Origin: Novosphingobium sp. SG919
GTDB lineage: Bacteria; Pseudomonadota; Alphaproteobacteria; Sphingomonadales; Sphingomonadaceae
DNA length: 64,000 bases
Assembly (NCBI RefSeq): GCF_012932495.1
Contig: NZ_JABCNG010000003.1
Span: 186,001 to 250,000 of the forward strand
Direction: 5' to 3'
The position numbers and the translations under genes are program-made. Under the pieces are notes generated by a model that made no database searches, was not told the origin of the DNA, and worked only from the letters and a program-made list of their open reading frames with translations. This document shows positions 8,575 through 18,845 of the stretch, piece after piece. Each line of letters starts with the position of its first letter. Within the stretch, counting starts at the first letter, position 1.

Positions 8575-10371
8575 ATGACCGAGGCGACCCCGCCCCAATC
8601 CCCGTCGGCCAATGCCGCCCATGGCGACACCGGCTGGTTTGGCCATCCGCGCCAACTGGCCCGCCTGTTCACCACCGAAATGTGGGAACGCTTCGGCTTT
8701 TACGGCATGCGGGCGCTGCTCACGCTGTACCTGACTAAGCATTTCCTGTTCAGCGACAGCACCACCAACGGCCTCTATGGCGGTTTTGCCGCGCTGGTCT
8801 ATCTCACACCGCTGGTCGGCGGGCTGATCGCCGACCGCGTGCTCGGGTCCAAGCGTTCGGTCAAATATGGCGCGATCATGATGTCGCTGGGCTATTTCGT
8901 GCTGTGCTTTGGCGGCGAAACCGCCAAGCCGCACGCCGAAATCGCCGGCCAGCGCTATGACGTGGTGGCCGATAACGTGGTGGACCGCCCCACGGCCAGC
9001 GGCCTGGAAAAGCGCTATGTCGTCATCGCCGGCGAGAAATTGCAGATTAAGGGCAATGCCGATGGCAGCGTGGCCTTGTTGGCGGCCGATGGCCACGTGG
9101 CGCGCACCGTGCCGGGCAACGAGTTTGCCACCAGCGGCACGCGGTCTTCGTTCTATGTCCTGCTGATGCTGCTGGGCCTGTCGCTGGTGGCGGTGGGCAA
9201 CGGCTTCTTCAAGCCCAACCTCGCCACGGTGGTGGGCGAACTCTATGCACCGGGAGACCGACGACGCGACGCGGGCTTCACCATCTTCTACATGGGCATC
9301 AACCTGGGATCGCTGTTTTCGCAGATCCTGTGCCCCTGGCTGGCCGATGCGGTGGGCTGGTGGGCCGGGTTCGGCCTGGCAGCCGTGGGCATGGCGGTGG
9401 CCTGGGCGCTGATCCAGTTCGATGGCGGGCGCCTGTCCGGCTATGGCGAGCCGCCGGCGCGCAGCGGGCGTGACCTGGCGCCGCTGATCTATGTCGGTGG
9501 CGTGGTCGCCGTGGGCGCGGTGATCCTGCTGTTCCAGAACCTGCTGGACGCCCGGCCCGTGGCCGCCGGATCGAGCCTGTGGGCTTATATCCTGGCGCTG
9601 CCGCTGCTGGGCAAGATCCTGTTCGCCAGCTTCCTGATCGGCGTGCCGGCTATCCTGGTCTATGCCTGGCGCACCGGCAACCGGGCGGAATTCGAAATGA
9701 TGGTGGCGGCCATGGTGCTGACCACGTTCAACACCGTGTTCTGGACCCTGTTCGAACAGGCCGGTTCCTCGCTCACCCTGTTTGCCGATCGCAACACCGA
9801 TCTTTCGGTGTTCGGCTTGTTCAGCATTTCGGCCGGGCAGACGCAGTTCTTCAACGCGCTGTTCATCGTCACCCTGGCGCCGCTGCTGACGATCCTGTGG
9901 GGCAAGCTCGCCGCGCGCGGGCTGGAGCCGTCGATCCCGGTCAAGTTCGGCGTGGCGCTGGCCGGCGTTGGCGCAGGCTTCCTGTTCCTGGTGTGGGGCA
10001 CGCGCTTTGCCGGGGCCGATTTCAAGGTTTCGGTGTGGTGGCTGGCGGGCCTCTACCTCATCCACTCGGTGGCCGAACTGTGCATTTCGCCCGTGGGCAT
10101 GAGCATGATCACCAAGCTGTCGCTGGCGCGCATCGTCGGGCTGATGATGGGCGTGTGGTATCTTTCGATCGCGATGGCACAATATGTCGGCGGAATCGTT
10201 GCGCAGGTGGCAAGCGTAGAAACCGTAGGGGGAGAGGTTACCAATCTCAAACTGAGCCTCGATACCTATACCAGCGTTTTCAACGTGATCGGCTGGTTTG
10301 CCGTCGGCATCGGCGTCATTCTGCTGCTGTTGTCCGGCGTGCTGCGCAAGTTGATGCACGGCGTGCGCTAA
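8575..10371 (+). CDS. POT/PTR family proton-coupled peptide transporter
   Basis: A 598-residue inner-membrane symporter for di- and tripeptides. The proton-coupling ExxER motif is at residues 35-39 (EMWERFGFYG), and the second family signature FTIFYMGINLGSLFS lies near 240. Multiple membrane helices run to the C-terminus, where PVGMSMITKLSLARIVGLMMG is also typical. Unlike the 450-500-residue E. coli Dtp proteins, it carries a hydrophilic insert of about 75 residues (roughly 114-191) between helices 3 and 4, likely periplasmic. The ATG at 8575 gives an N-terminus that begins just before the conserved TGWFGHPRQL region. Confidence 0.92.
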   Translation: MTEATPPQSPSANAAHGDTGWFGHPRQLARLFTTEMWERFGFYGMRALLTLYLTKHFLFSDSTTNGLYGGFAALVYLTPLVGGLIADRVLGSKRSVKYGAIMMSLGYFVLCFGGETAKPHAEIAGQRYDVVADNVVDRPTASGLEKRYVVIAGEKLQIKGNADGSVALLAADGHVARTVPGNEFATSGTRSSFYVLLMLLGLSLVAVGNGFFKPNLATVVGELYAPGDRRRDAGFTIFYMGINLGSLFSQILCPWLADAVGWWAGFGLAAVGMAVAWALIQFDGGRLSGYGEPPARSGRDLAPLIYVGGVVAVGAVILLFQNLLDARPVAAGSSLWAYILALPLLGKILFASFLIGVPAILVYAWRTGNRAEFEMMVAAMVLTTFNTVFWTLFEQAGSSLTLFADRNTDLSVFGLFSISAGQTQFFNALFIVTLAPLLTILWGKLAARGLEPSIPVKFGVALAGVGAGFLFLVWGTRFAGADFKVSVWWLAGLYLIHSVAELCISPVGMSMITKLSLARIVGLMMGVWYLSIAMAQYVGGIVAQVASVETVGGEVTNLKLSLDTYTSVFNVIGWFAVGIGVILLLLSGVLRKLMHGVR

Positions 10372-10538
10372 ACAAGGATGGGCCCAGATTTGCACCGATT
10401 TGGAGGTAACCGTCCCTGAAAAGGACGCACTGCTGGTACGTTGGCAGGCTATGCTTGTCGGGAGAAGATGGTAAACAATTGTTAGGCAGTGTTGCGGCGT
10501 GCCAGGGCGGCTGCAATGCGGGTTTGACGGAGCTTGTC

Positions 10539-11222
10539 TTGTTCGAATCACACTTACCATTGGCCCTGGCGATGCTGTTCTTTGCCGGGACTCACTGGAT
10601 ACTGTCACACCCGCTGCGCAAACCCGCGATCAAGTCCTTGGGCCTGAACGGCTTTAGGGCGGTCTATTCGATCGTCGCGGTCGTCGCCCTGGCCTTGGTG
10701 CTGATCGCGCACGATCGCACGCCCGATGGGCCGATGCTGTGGGATGGCTATGCCACCCTGCCGTGGCTGGTCGCCTCGCTGCTCAGCTTTACCGCCACCG
10801 CGCTGCTGCTCGCCTCGTTCTCGCGCAATCCCGCATTGGCGCCGCGCAACATGAACGGGCTGTCCACCGCGCTGCCGCAGGGCGTGTTCCGCGTGACGCG
10901 CCACCCGATGATGTTCGCCATCGCGCTGTGGGGCGTGTCGCACTTGTTCATTGCCCCCAGCCTGCGCTCGCTGCTGCTCAACGGCGGGCTGGCATTGATG
11001 GCGGTGGGTGGCGCCCGCGCCCAGGATACCAAGTTCCAGTCGCTCTATGACAAGGAATGGCGCATCTGGTCGCGCCGCTCGCCGTTCTGGCCCGATCTGC
11101 GCCACCTGGGTGGCCTGGGCTGGGCCTGGGGCGGGGCGCTGATCGCCTGGGGGCTGATCACCGCGCTGCACTGGCTCCTGGCTGGCATTCCGGCCGGACC
11201 CTGGCGCTTTTTCGACGCCTGA
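10539..11222 (+). CDS. NnrU family integral membrane protein
   Basis: A 227-residue membrane protein. The features LFFAGTHWILSHPLRK, GFRAVYSIVAVVALALVLIA and FRVTRHPMMFAIALWGVSHL are typical of NnrU and related isoprenylcysteine-methyltransferase-fold proteins. In denitrifiers NnrU is needed for NO/nitrite metabolism; its biochemistry is unknown and no denitrification gene is seen here. No ATG lies at a sensible N-terminus. TTG at 10539, six bases after GGAG, gives MFESHLPLALAMLFFAG and was chosen; TTG at 10524 is the alternative. It follows the peptide transporter by 167 bases. Confidence 0.8.
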   Translation: MFESHLPLALAMLFFAGTHWILSHPLRKPAIKSLGLNGFRAVYSIVAVVALALVLIAHDRTPDGPMLWDGYATLPWLVASLLSFTATALLLASFSRNPALAPRNMNGLSTALPQGVFRVTRHPMMFAIALWGVSHLFIAPSLRSLLLNGGLALMAVGGARAQDTKFQSLYDKEWRIWSRRSPFWPDLRHLGGLGWAWGGALIAWGLITALHWLLAGIPAGPWRFFDA

Positions 11223-11261
11223 TCCCTTCACTTAGATCAGGCGATCGGGCAGGCTTGCGCC

Positions 11262-11807
11262 ATGGAAACCGATCCCCAACCTGCCCTGCTGACCGAGCGC
11301 CTGGCGCTCTGGCACCCCCACCCCCGTGACCATGCCGGCCTTGTGGACCTGCTGGCGCCCGAGGCCGTGCGCCGCCACCTGGGCAACCGCCCGACCGGGG
11401 CGGTGGAGGAATTCCAGCGCCTGCTGCGCAATGCCGGTTCCTGGGCGCTCTATGGCTATGGCATTTTCACCTGCCGCCGGCGTGATGACGATGCGGTGGT
11501 CGGCATCGCCGGGGTGTTCCATTCCTGGCGCGGCTTTGGCGAGGGGCTGGACGACGTGCCCGAAGCCGGTTGGATCTTTGCCGAATCCTGCTGGGGCCAG
11601 GGCCTGGCGCGCGAAGCCATGGCCGCCGCACTGGACTGGTTCGACCAGGCCCACGGCCCGCGCCGCGTGGCCTGCATGATCGATGGCGACAATGCGCCGT
11701 CGCTCGCGCTGGCAGCCCGGCTGGGCTTTGTCGCTTACGCCGAGCAACCCGATCCTGGCCGGGATGTGCCGCTGCTTCTGCTGGAACGGAATACCGGCGC
11801 GGCTTAG
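11262..11807 (+). CDS. GNAT family N-acetyltransferase (RimJ/RimL type)
   Basis: A 181-residue acetyl-CoA-dependent acetyltransferase. It opens LLTERLALWHPHPRDHAGL, contains a GYGIFTCRR and VVGIAGVF strand, and has the late GNAT segment EAGWIFAESCWGQGLAREAMAAALDWFD, whose GQGLARE is the pyrophosphate-binding loop. The later DNAPSLALAARLGFVAYAEQ fits small-molecule or protein N-terminal acetylases of the RimJ/RimL group. Acceptor unknown. It starts 39 bases after the NnrU-like gene and converges with the RNase T2 gene, overlapping its end by 4 bases. Confidence 0.88.
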   Translation: METDPQPALLTERLALWHPHPRDHAGLVDLLAPEAVRRHLGNRPTGAVEEFQRLLRNAGSWALYGYGIFTCRRRDDDAVVGIAGVFHSWRGFGEGLDDVPEAGWIFAESCWGQGLAREAMAAALDWFDQAHGPRRVACMIDGDNAPSLALAARLGFVAYAEQPDPGRDVPLLLLERNTGAA

Positions 11808-12511
11808 CGCTTGATCCGCCAGATGCGCAGCAGACTGCCATCGTCCAGCCCTGCACCGTCACACGCCTTGGGCCGGTCTGCGGTATCGGAGCAGAGCTGC
11901 ACTTCCTGCAACCAGCCGCCCGAATTGGCGTTGATGCGGATCGATTCGGGCGTGAGCCGCGGATTGCGGGCGATGAACGCGCGGCGCAAGTCGCCCGCGG
12001 TCAGCACGCGGCGGCGCGACAGGCCTTCCATATCGGGCAGGTGCAGCGCGGCCAGGCGGCGCGCGCCTTGCGCGAAATAGGCTTCGGGCGTGGGGGCCAT
12101 GCAACTGCCGTGCTTGGCCCATTCGTGCGCCAGCAGGCGGGCCGATGGCGTCATGCACAAGGACCGGCGCAGGGTTTCCGCGCTGGGCACCGTGGCCGGG
12201 CACCATTGTGGCCACTGCCCGGGCAGGCCATCGGGCCACAGGCCATGGAGCACGAAGCCGAAACGGCCCAGGCTGCCATCGCATTGCGTGCCGCCGACGC
12301 TGTCACCCACATGGTTGCGGCAGAACTGCGGCGACCACGACAGCGCCAGCGTGGTGCCGGTCGTCGGCCCGGTGCGGCGCGGCCCGTCGGGCGCAGGCAG
12401 CGGCTCTGGCGCGATACGCGGGGGCAGGCGGCACGAGGGCGCCTCGGCCGCCAAGGTGGCAGGCGGCAGCGCCAGGACCAGAGCAGTGGCAAGCAGCGGC
12501 CATTTCTTCAT
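11804..12511 (-). CDS. Secreted ribonuclease T2 family protein
   Basis: A 235-residue protein with a cleavable signal peptide (MKKWPLLATALVLALPPATLAA). Both catalytic blocks of the T2 family are intact: CAS1 FVLHGLWPDG with His89 and CAS2 HEWAKHGSC with His129, Glu130 and His134. Several cysteines support disulfides. It should cleave single-stranded RNA in the periplasm or outside the cell through a 2',3'-cyclic phosphate. ATG at 12511 is preferred for the signal peptide and AGG spacing; an upstream TTG at 12526 overlaps the nadC stop. It is the last gene of a minus-strand run behind nadC. Confidence 0.9.
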   Translation of the reverse strand: MKKWPLLATALVLALPPATLAAEAPSCRLPPRIAPEPLPAPDGPRRTGPTTGTTLALSWSPQFCRNHVGDSVGGTQCDGSLGRFGFVLHGLWPDGLPGQWPQWCPATVPSAETLRRSLCMTPSARLLAHEWAKHGSCMAPTPEAYFAQGARRLAALHLPDMEGLSRRRVLTAGDLRRAFIARNPRLTPESIRINANSGGWLQEVQLCSDTADRPKACDGAGLDDGSLLRIWRIKR

Positions 12512-12522
12512 CGCGGCACCTG

Positions 12523-13386
12523 TCAAAGCGGGGAGAAATCGAGGCCGATATCCGCCGCCGGCGCGCTTTGCGTGAGGCGACCGACCGAGACATAGTCCAC
12601 GCCCGAGGCGGCGATCGCGCCGATCGTATCGAGCCGCACCCCGCCCGAAGCCTCGGTCGGCACGCGGCCCGCGACAAGCGCCACGGCCTGGCGCAAGAGA
12701 TCAGGCCCCATGTTGTCGAGCAGCAGGCGCGTGGCGCCGGCGGCCAGGGCCGGTTCGATCTGGTCGAGATGATCGACTTCACAGATCACGTCCTTCACCC
12801 CGGCAGCCAGGGCGCGGCGCACCGCCTCGGCCACGCCGCCGGCCACCAGCACGTGGTTGTCCTTGATCATCGCCGCATCCCACAGGCCCATGCGGTGGTT
12901 GTGCCCGCCGCCGGTACGCACGGCATACTTTTCCAGGTGGCGGAAGCCGGGAATGGTCTTGCGCGTATCGAGCAGGCGGGCCTTGGTCTGCCCCATGGCA
13001 TCGACGTATTCACGGGTGAGCGTGGCCACGCCCGACAAGTGCTGCACGGTGTTGAGCGCCGAGCGTTCGGCGGTGAGCATGGCGCGGGCATGGCCCGACA
13101 GGCGCATCAGCGCCGTGCCGGGCGCCACGCGCGCACCTTCGGCCACCAGGATATCGATCTCCATCGCCGGATCGAGTGCGCGAAAGAATGCGGCGGCAAT
13201 CGGCAAGCCGCAGACGGTGATGGCGTCGCGGCTGTCCATCACCCCGGCAAAGCGGGCATCAGCGGGGATCACGCTTTCGCTCGTGACGTCAGTGCCGCCA
13301 CCGGGCAGGCCATGGCCCAGGTCTTCGGCCAACGTGGCCTGGACGAACGCGGCGAGGTCGAACCCCGGAATGGTGAATTGGCTCAT
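12523..13386 (-). CDS. nadC: Nicotinate-nucleotide pyrophosphorylase (carboxylating)
   Basis: A 287-residue quinolinate phosphoribosyltransferase that makes nicotinate mononucleotide from quinolinate and PRPP in de novo NAD synthesis. Typical stretches are LAEDLGHGLPGGGTDVTSES, AMLTAERSALNTVQHLSGVAT, LLDTRKTIPGFRHLEKYAVRTGGG and HNHRMGLWDAAMIKDNH, holding the family's Arg, Lys and His substrate contacts. The C-terminus has EASGGVRLDTIGAIAASGVDYVSVG. ATG at 13386 starts the conserved part. It lies 44 bases below sufA on the same strand and could be read from the suf transcript. nadA and nadB are not in the window. Confidence 0.95.
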   Translation of the reverse strand: MSQFTIPGFDLAAFVQATLAEDLGHGLPGGGTDVTSESVIPADARFAGVMDSRDAITVCGLPIAAAFFRALDPAMEIDILVAEGARVAPGTALMRLSGHARAMLTAERSALNTVQHLSGVATLTREYVDAMGQTKARLLDTRKTIPGFRHLEKYAVRTGGGHNHRMGLWDAAMIKDNHVLVAGGVAEAVRRALAAGVKDVICEVDHLDQIEPALAAGATRLLLDNMGPDLLRQAVALVAGRVPTEASGGVRLDTIGAIAASGVDYVSVGRLTQSAPAADIGLDFSPL

Positions 13387-13430
13387 GCGCGGGGCTTTAC
13401 CGGCTCGCGCCGGGGGTGCCAACGCGCAAT

Positions 13431-13796
13431 TTAAATGGTGAAGCTTTCGCCGCAGCCACAAGTGCCCTTGGCATTGGGGTTATTGAACACGAAGCCGGCC
13501 TGGAAATCGTCTTCCACCCAGTCCATCGTGCTGCCGATCAGATAGAGCACCGAGGCGCCATCGATGAACAGCGTGCCGCCGGGGGTTTCGATGCGCTCGT
13601 CCAGCGGGTTGGCGGTGTTCACGTAATCCACCGAATAGGCGAGGCCCGAGCAGCCCCGGCGCGGGGTGGAGAGCTTGACGCCGATGGAATCGGCCGGGGC
13701 GCTGGCCATCAGCGTGGCAATGCGCGCCTGCGCCGAGGGCGTGAGCAGTACCGCAGCAGGGCGTTCGCGGCGGGTGCGGGTAATGGTTTCGGTCAT
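13431..13796 (-). CDS. sufA: A-type iron-sulfur carrier (SufA/HesB/IscA family)
   Basis: A 121-residue A-type scaffold that receives Fe-S clusters and hands them to apoproteins. The three conserved ligands are present: Cys49 in RRGCSGLAYSVDYV, and Cys113 and Cys115 in GTCGCGESF. It is the last suf gene, three bases after the DUF59 gene, and should be cotranscribed with the rest. An ErpA-type role is equally possible from sequence; the operon position favours sufA. Confidence 0.92.
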   Translation of the reverse strand: MTETITRTRRERPAAVLLTPSAQARIATLMASAPADSIGVKLSTPRRGCSGLAYSVDYVNTANPLDERIETPGGTLFIDGASVLYLIGSTMDWVEDDFQAGFVFNNPNAKGTCGCGESFTI

Positions 13797-13799
13797 GGC

Positions 13800-14282
13800 T
13801 TAGAGCATCCCGAGTTCGAGCTTGGCTTCATCGCTCATCTTTTGCGGGTCCCACGGCGGGTCCCATACCAGGTTCACTTCGGCATCGCGCACGCCGGGCA
13901 CGGCGCCCACGCGCAGTTCCACTTCGCCCGGCATGGATTCGGCCACCGGGCAATGCGGGGTGGTGAGCGTCATGGTCACGGCCACGTGCCCGTCGTCGGC
14001 CACGTCCACGCCATAGATCAGGCCCAGGTCATAGATATTGACCGGGATTTCCGGGTCGAAGATGTCGCGCAGCGCGGCAACCACGCCGTCATAGATTTCG
14101 CCACCCGGCTCGCCCGGCTTCACGCCTTGCGGCTTTTCCGCCAGGAAGCCCGACAGATAGTCGCGCTTGCGCTCGGCCGGCGCTTCGGGCGCAGGCTCGG
14201 GAATGTCGTCCACGTGCGCGCGGCGCGGCGGGTTGACGGCGTCGACTTCCTCGACGGTGAAGCGGGGGGTATCGGCGCTCAT
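13800..14282 (-). CDS. sufT: SUF system DUF59/MIP18-type protein (SufT-like)
   Basis: A 160-residue protein. The C-terminal ~100 residues are a DUF59/MIP18 domain: LRDIFDPEIPVNIYDLGLIYGVDV, MTLTTPHCPVAESMPGEV with its conserved Cys, and VNLVWDPPWDPQKMSDEAKLELGM. The N-terminal ~55 residues are low-complexity and Pro/Glu rich. SufT-type proteins help Fe-S maturation of particular targets. ATG at 14282 overlaps the sufS stop as ATGA, and three bases separate it from sufA, so it is firmly within the operon. Confidence 0.88.
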   Translation of the reverse strand: MSADTPRFTVEEVDAVNPPRRAHVDDIPEPAPEAPAERKRDYLSGFLAEKPQGVKPGEPGGEIYDGVVAALRDIFDPEIPVNIYDLGLIYGVDVADDGHVAVTMTLTTPHCPVAESMPGEVELRVGAVPGVRDAEVNLVWDPPWDPQKMSDEAKLELGML

Positions 14283-15499
14283 CCGAAAATCCTCAAGGTT
14301 CGCTCGATGCCGCGCACCAGGGCGGCAACATCGCTTTCGTCGCTGTAGATGCCAAAGCTGGCGCGGGCCGTGGCCGGCACGCCCAGGTGTTCCATCAGGG
14401 GCTGGGCGCAGTGGTGGCCGGCGCGGATCGCCACGCCTTCCTCGTCCAATATGGTGCCGAGGTCGTGCGGATGCACCCCCTCGATCACGAAACTGACAGC
14501 GCCGGCTGCATCGTCCGGCCCGAACAGGCGCACGCTGTTCAACCCGCGCAAGGCATCGCGCGTGGCGCGCACCAGTGCGGTTTCGTGCGCCTGGATGGCC
14601 GCAAGGCCCACGCCCTGTACAAAATCCACCGCCACGCCCAGGCCGATCGCCTCGACAATGGCCGGCGTGCCCGCCTCGAACCGCTGCGGCGCGGGGGCAA
14701 AAGTGGTGCCGGCAAACGAGACGCGATCGATCATCGCGCCGCCGCCCTGCCACGGCGGCATGGCCGCGAGCAGGTCTGCCTTGCCATAGAGCGCGCCAAT
14801 GCCGGTCGGGCCATAGAGCTTGTGCCCGGAAAAGGCATAGAAATCGACGTCGAGCGCCTTCACGTCCACCGTCAGCCGCGCCACGGCCTGGCAGCCATCG
14901 AGCAGGATCTTGGCGCCCACGGCATGGGCCAGGGCCACCGCGCGCTGGGCATCGAGCACGCTGCCCAGCACGTTGGACACGTGGGCAAAGGCCACCAGCT
15001 TGTGCGCCGGGGTAAGCATGGCTTCCGCCGCGTCGAGATCGATCTTGCCATCTTCGGTCAGCGGGCAGACGTCGATGGCAATGCCGGTGCGCTGCGCCAG
15101 CAATTGCCAGGGCACGATGTTGGAATGGTGTTCCAGCGTCGAGAGCAGCACGCGGTCGCCGGCCTTGAGATTGGCCAGGCCCCAGGTCTGCGCGACCAGG
15201 TTGATCGCCTCGGTCGCGCCGCGGGTGAAGACGATCTCGCCCTCGTCCGCGCCGATCAGGCCGGCCACCTTGCGCCGCGCGGCTTCGAAGCCCAGCGTCA
15301 TTTCCGCCGAGCGGGTGTAAACCCCGCGATGCACCGTGGCATAGTCCACGCCGATGGCGCGGGTGACCGCGTCGATCACTACGCGCGGCTTTTGCGCGGT
15401 GGCGCCGGTATCGAGATAGTGCCAGCGCGAGCCGTCGGGATTGACCAGGCCCGGCCATTCGTCAGCCTGGGTCAGCGGTGCTGTGGCAAGCGTGCTCAC
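14279..15499 (-). CDS. sufS: Cysteine desulfurase SufS
   Basis: A 406-residue PLP enzyme that takes sulfur from cysteine for Fe-S assembly, the usual SufS length. The PLP lysine lies in AFSGHKLYGPTGIGALYG. The persulfide Cys is at 364 in AIRAGHHCAQPLME. TRGATEAINLVAQTWG and LLSTLEHHSNIVPWQ are group II desulfurase signatures. The start is GTG at 15499, forming GTGA with the sufD stop. No SufE gene is seen in the operon, so the sulfur acceptor may be encoded elsewhere. Confidence 0.95.
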   Translation of the reverse strand: MSTLATAPLTQADEWPGLVNPDGSRWHYLDTGATAQKPRVVIDAVTRAIGVDYATVHRGVYTRSAEMTLGFEAARRKVAGLIGADEGEIVFTRGATEAINLVAQTWGLANLKAGDRVLLSTLEHHSNIVPWQLLAQRTGIAIDVCPLTEDGKIDLDAAEAMLTPAHKLVAFAHVSNVLGSVLDAQRAVALAHAVGAKILLDGCQAVARLTVDVKALDVDFYAFSGHKLYGPTGIGALYGKADLLAAMPPWQGGGAMIDRVSFAGTTFAPAPQRFEAGTPAIVEAIGLGVAVDFVQGVGLAAIQAHETALVRATRDALRGLNSVRLFGPDDAAGAVSFVIEGVHPHDLGTILDEEGVAIRAGHHCAQPLMEHLGVPATARASFGIYSDESDVAALVRGIERTLRIFG

Positions 15500-16233
15500 A
15501 GCAGGCCTCCCAGCGCCTGGAGTGCGGCCTGCGTCAGCACCTCTTCCTCGGGCGCATCGACGAAGGCTTCGGCGATGAAGGCCTGGAGCATCAGCTTCTT
15601 GGCCTCTGCCGGTGGCAACCCGCGCGATTGCAGGTAGAACAGGCCCTGCGCGTCCAGCTCGCCCACGGCGCAGCCATGCGCGCACTTCACGTCGTCGGCA
15701 TAGATTTCCAGTTCCGGCCGGGCATTGGCCGTGGCCGTGCGATCGAGCAGCATGGCGCGGATCGACTGTTCGCCATCGGTGCCCACCGCCCCGCGATCCA
15801 CCACCACGCGGCCCAGGTATGTGCCGGTGGCATGGCCCGCCAGGACCGAGCGCACCACCTGGCTGGACTGCGCGTCCGGCTCGGCATGGACAACCTCGGT
15901 CACGATTTCCAGCGTCTGGTCGCCGCCGCCCAGTTGCGCCGCACCCAGATGGAACTTCGCGCCCTTGGCCAGCCGCACGGTCACCGCGATGCGGCCATAG
16001 GCGCCACCGGCATTGAGCAGGCGCAGGTCATAGCTGGCGCCCTCGCCCAGCGTGATCGCCAGGTCGCGCGCCGCCGGGGCATCGCCCGCCAGGACCACCG
16101 AGAGACTGCCGCTCTCGCCCGCCGCCACGTCCACCGCCTCGGCCGGCAAGGGCCAGAGCGTGGCGAGCGCGGCAAGATCCGCATAGCGGAACGCCTCGTC
16201 CGCTTTCGTGGGAAGGAGCGCGGCGGTGGTCAC
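15496..16233 (-). CDS. sufD: Fe-S assembly protein SufD (short form)
   Basis: A 245-residue SufB/D-family protein that should form the SufBC2D scaffold with SufB and SufC. The C-terminal signature is clear: KCAHGCAVGELDAQGLFYLQSRG, then AEAKKLMLQAFIAEAF. It is much shorter than the ~420 residues of E. coli SufD, because most of the N-terminal helical domain is missing. Reading frame and overlaps are intact, so this looks like a lineage form and not a broken gene. It overlaps sufC and sufS by 4 bases each. Confidence 0.88.
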   Translation of the reverse strand: MTTAALLPTKADEAFRYADLAALATLWPLPAEAVDVAAGESGSLSVVLAGDAPAARDLAITLGEGASYDLRLLNAGGAYGRIAVTVRLAKGAKFHLGAAQLGGGDQTLEIVTEVVHAEPDAQSSQVVRSVLAGHATGTYLGRVVVDRGAVGTDGEQSIRAMLLDRTATANARPELEIYADDVKCAHGCAVGELDAQGLFYLQSRGLPPAEAKKLMLQAFIAEAFVDAPEEEVLTQAALQALGGLL

Positions 16234-16970
16234 GCCACCGCCTCGTAGCCATGCTGTTCAAGCTCGTGCGCCAGTTCCGCCCCGCCCGAGCGGACGATGC
16301 GCCCGCCGGCCAGCACGTGGACGAAATCGGGCTTCACGTAATCGAGCAGGCGCTGGTAATGCGTGATCAGCAGCACGGCCTTGTCGGGCTTGCGCATGAT
16401 CGCGTTGATCCCTTCGCCGCAGATGCGCAGCGCGTCGATATCCAGGCCCGAATCGGTTTCATCCAGGATCGCCAGCTTGGGATCGAGAATGCCCATCTGG
16501 ACCATTTCCGCGCGCTTCTTCTCGCCGCCGGAAAAGCCCACGTTCACCGGGCGCTTGAGCATGTCCATGTCCATGCGCAACAGATCGGCCTTCTCGCGTG
16601 CCAGCTTGAGGAAGGCGCCGCCCGACAGCGGTTCCTCGCCGCGCTGCTTGCGCTGCGCGTTGAGCGCCTCGCGCAGGAATTGCAGGTTGGACACGCCGGG
16701 GATTTCCACCGGATACTGGAAACCCAGGAACAGCCCGGCCGCCGCGCGCTCGTGCGGGTCCATGGCGAGCAGGTCCTGCCCGTCGAACGTGGCGCTGCCG
16801 CCGGTCACTGCATAGCCGGGGCGCCCGCCCAGGGTATAGGCCAGGGTCGATTTGCCGGCGCCGTTCGGCCCCATGATCGCGTGGATCTCACCCGCGTTGA
16901 TCGTGAGCGAAAGCCCCTTGAGAATGGCCTTGCCGGCGATTTCGTTGGAAAGGTCACTTATCGTCAGCAT
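16230..16970 (-). CDS. sufC: Fe-S assembly ATPase SufC
   Basis: A 246-residue soluble ABC-type ATPase that energizes the SufBCD scaffold. Walker A is GPNGAGKSTL. The SufC-specific GLFLGFQYPVEIPGVSN, the signature NVGFSGGEKKRAEMVQM, Walker B LAILDETDSGLDIDAL and the switch His in LLITHYQRLL are all visible. ATG at 16970 was chosen because it starts the conserved MLTISDL strand. Its 5' end overlaps the small gene upstream by 17 bases. Confidence 0.96.
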   Translation of the reverse strand: MLTISDLSNEIAGKAILKGLSLTINAGEIHAIMGPNGAGKSTLAYTLGGRPGYAVTGGSATFDGQDLLAMDPHERAAAGLFLGFQYPVEIPGVSNLQFLREALNAQRKQRGEEPLSGGAFLKLAREKADLLRMDMDMLKRPVNVGFSGGEKKRAEMVQMGILDPKLAILDETDSGLDIDALRICGEGINAIMRKPDKAVLLITHYQRLLDYVKPDFVHVLAGGRIVRSGGAELAHELEQHGYEAVA

Positions 16971-17336
16971 TGCGTTTTCCGCTCGAGCAATTGGCAAGGA
17001 AGTCGGCGCGAACCTCGTCGAACAGGTCGCGCCACGATTTTTCGATGGCCTTCACGTCGTCCAGCTCTTTCTGCCGGGCGTCGATCTGGGCCAGGGCATT
17101 GGCCGTGGTGGCCGCGCCGCTGGGGGTGCCGGAAATCTGGACATCGAGCAGCGCGGCGCGTTCCTGCGCGATCGCACGCTGCTCGGCATAGGCGGCGGCG
17201 GCAAACTGGGTGCGGCGGTGCGGCTCGTCGGTCGCCATCGCGCGCATCGCCTGCTTGTCGCACTTCTGCACCGCCGCCAGTGCCGGGGCACTGTCGGGCG
17301 CGGTCACCGTGGCCAGGGCCATGACCAGCAGCGCGC

Positions 17337-17340
<4 letters not shown>
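16954..17340 (-). CDS. Hypothetical protein embedded in the suf operon
   Basis: A 128-residue protein between sufB and sufC. The N-terminus ([23 protein letters not shown]) reads as a signal peptide, so the mature part is probably periplasmic. It contains helical, Ala/Glu/Arg-rich sequence with two cysteines (one early in VQKCDKQ, one late in LANCSSG) that could form a disulfide. Its ATG overlaps the sufB stop as ATGA and its 3' end overlaps sufC by 17 bases, so it is translated with the operon. No family recognized. An exported protein inside a cytosolic Fe-S operon is odd. Confidence 0.75.
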
Positions 17341-18841
<1,501 letters not shown>

Positions 18842-18845
<4 letters not shown>

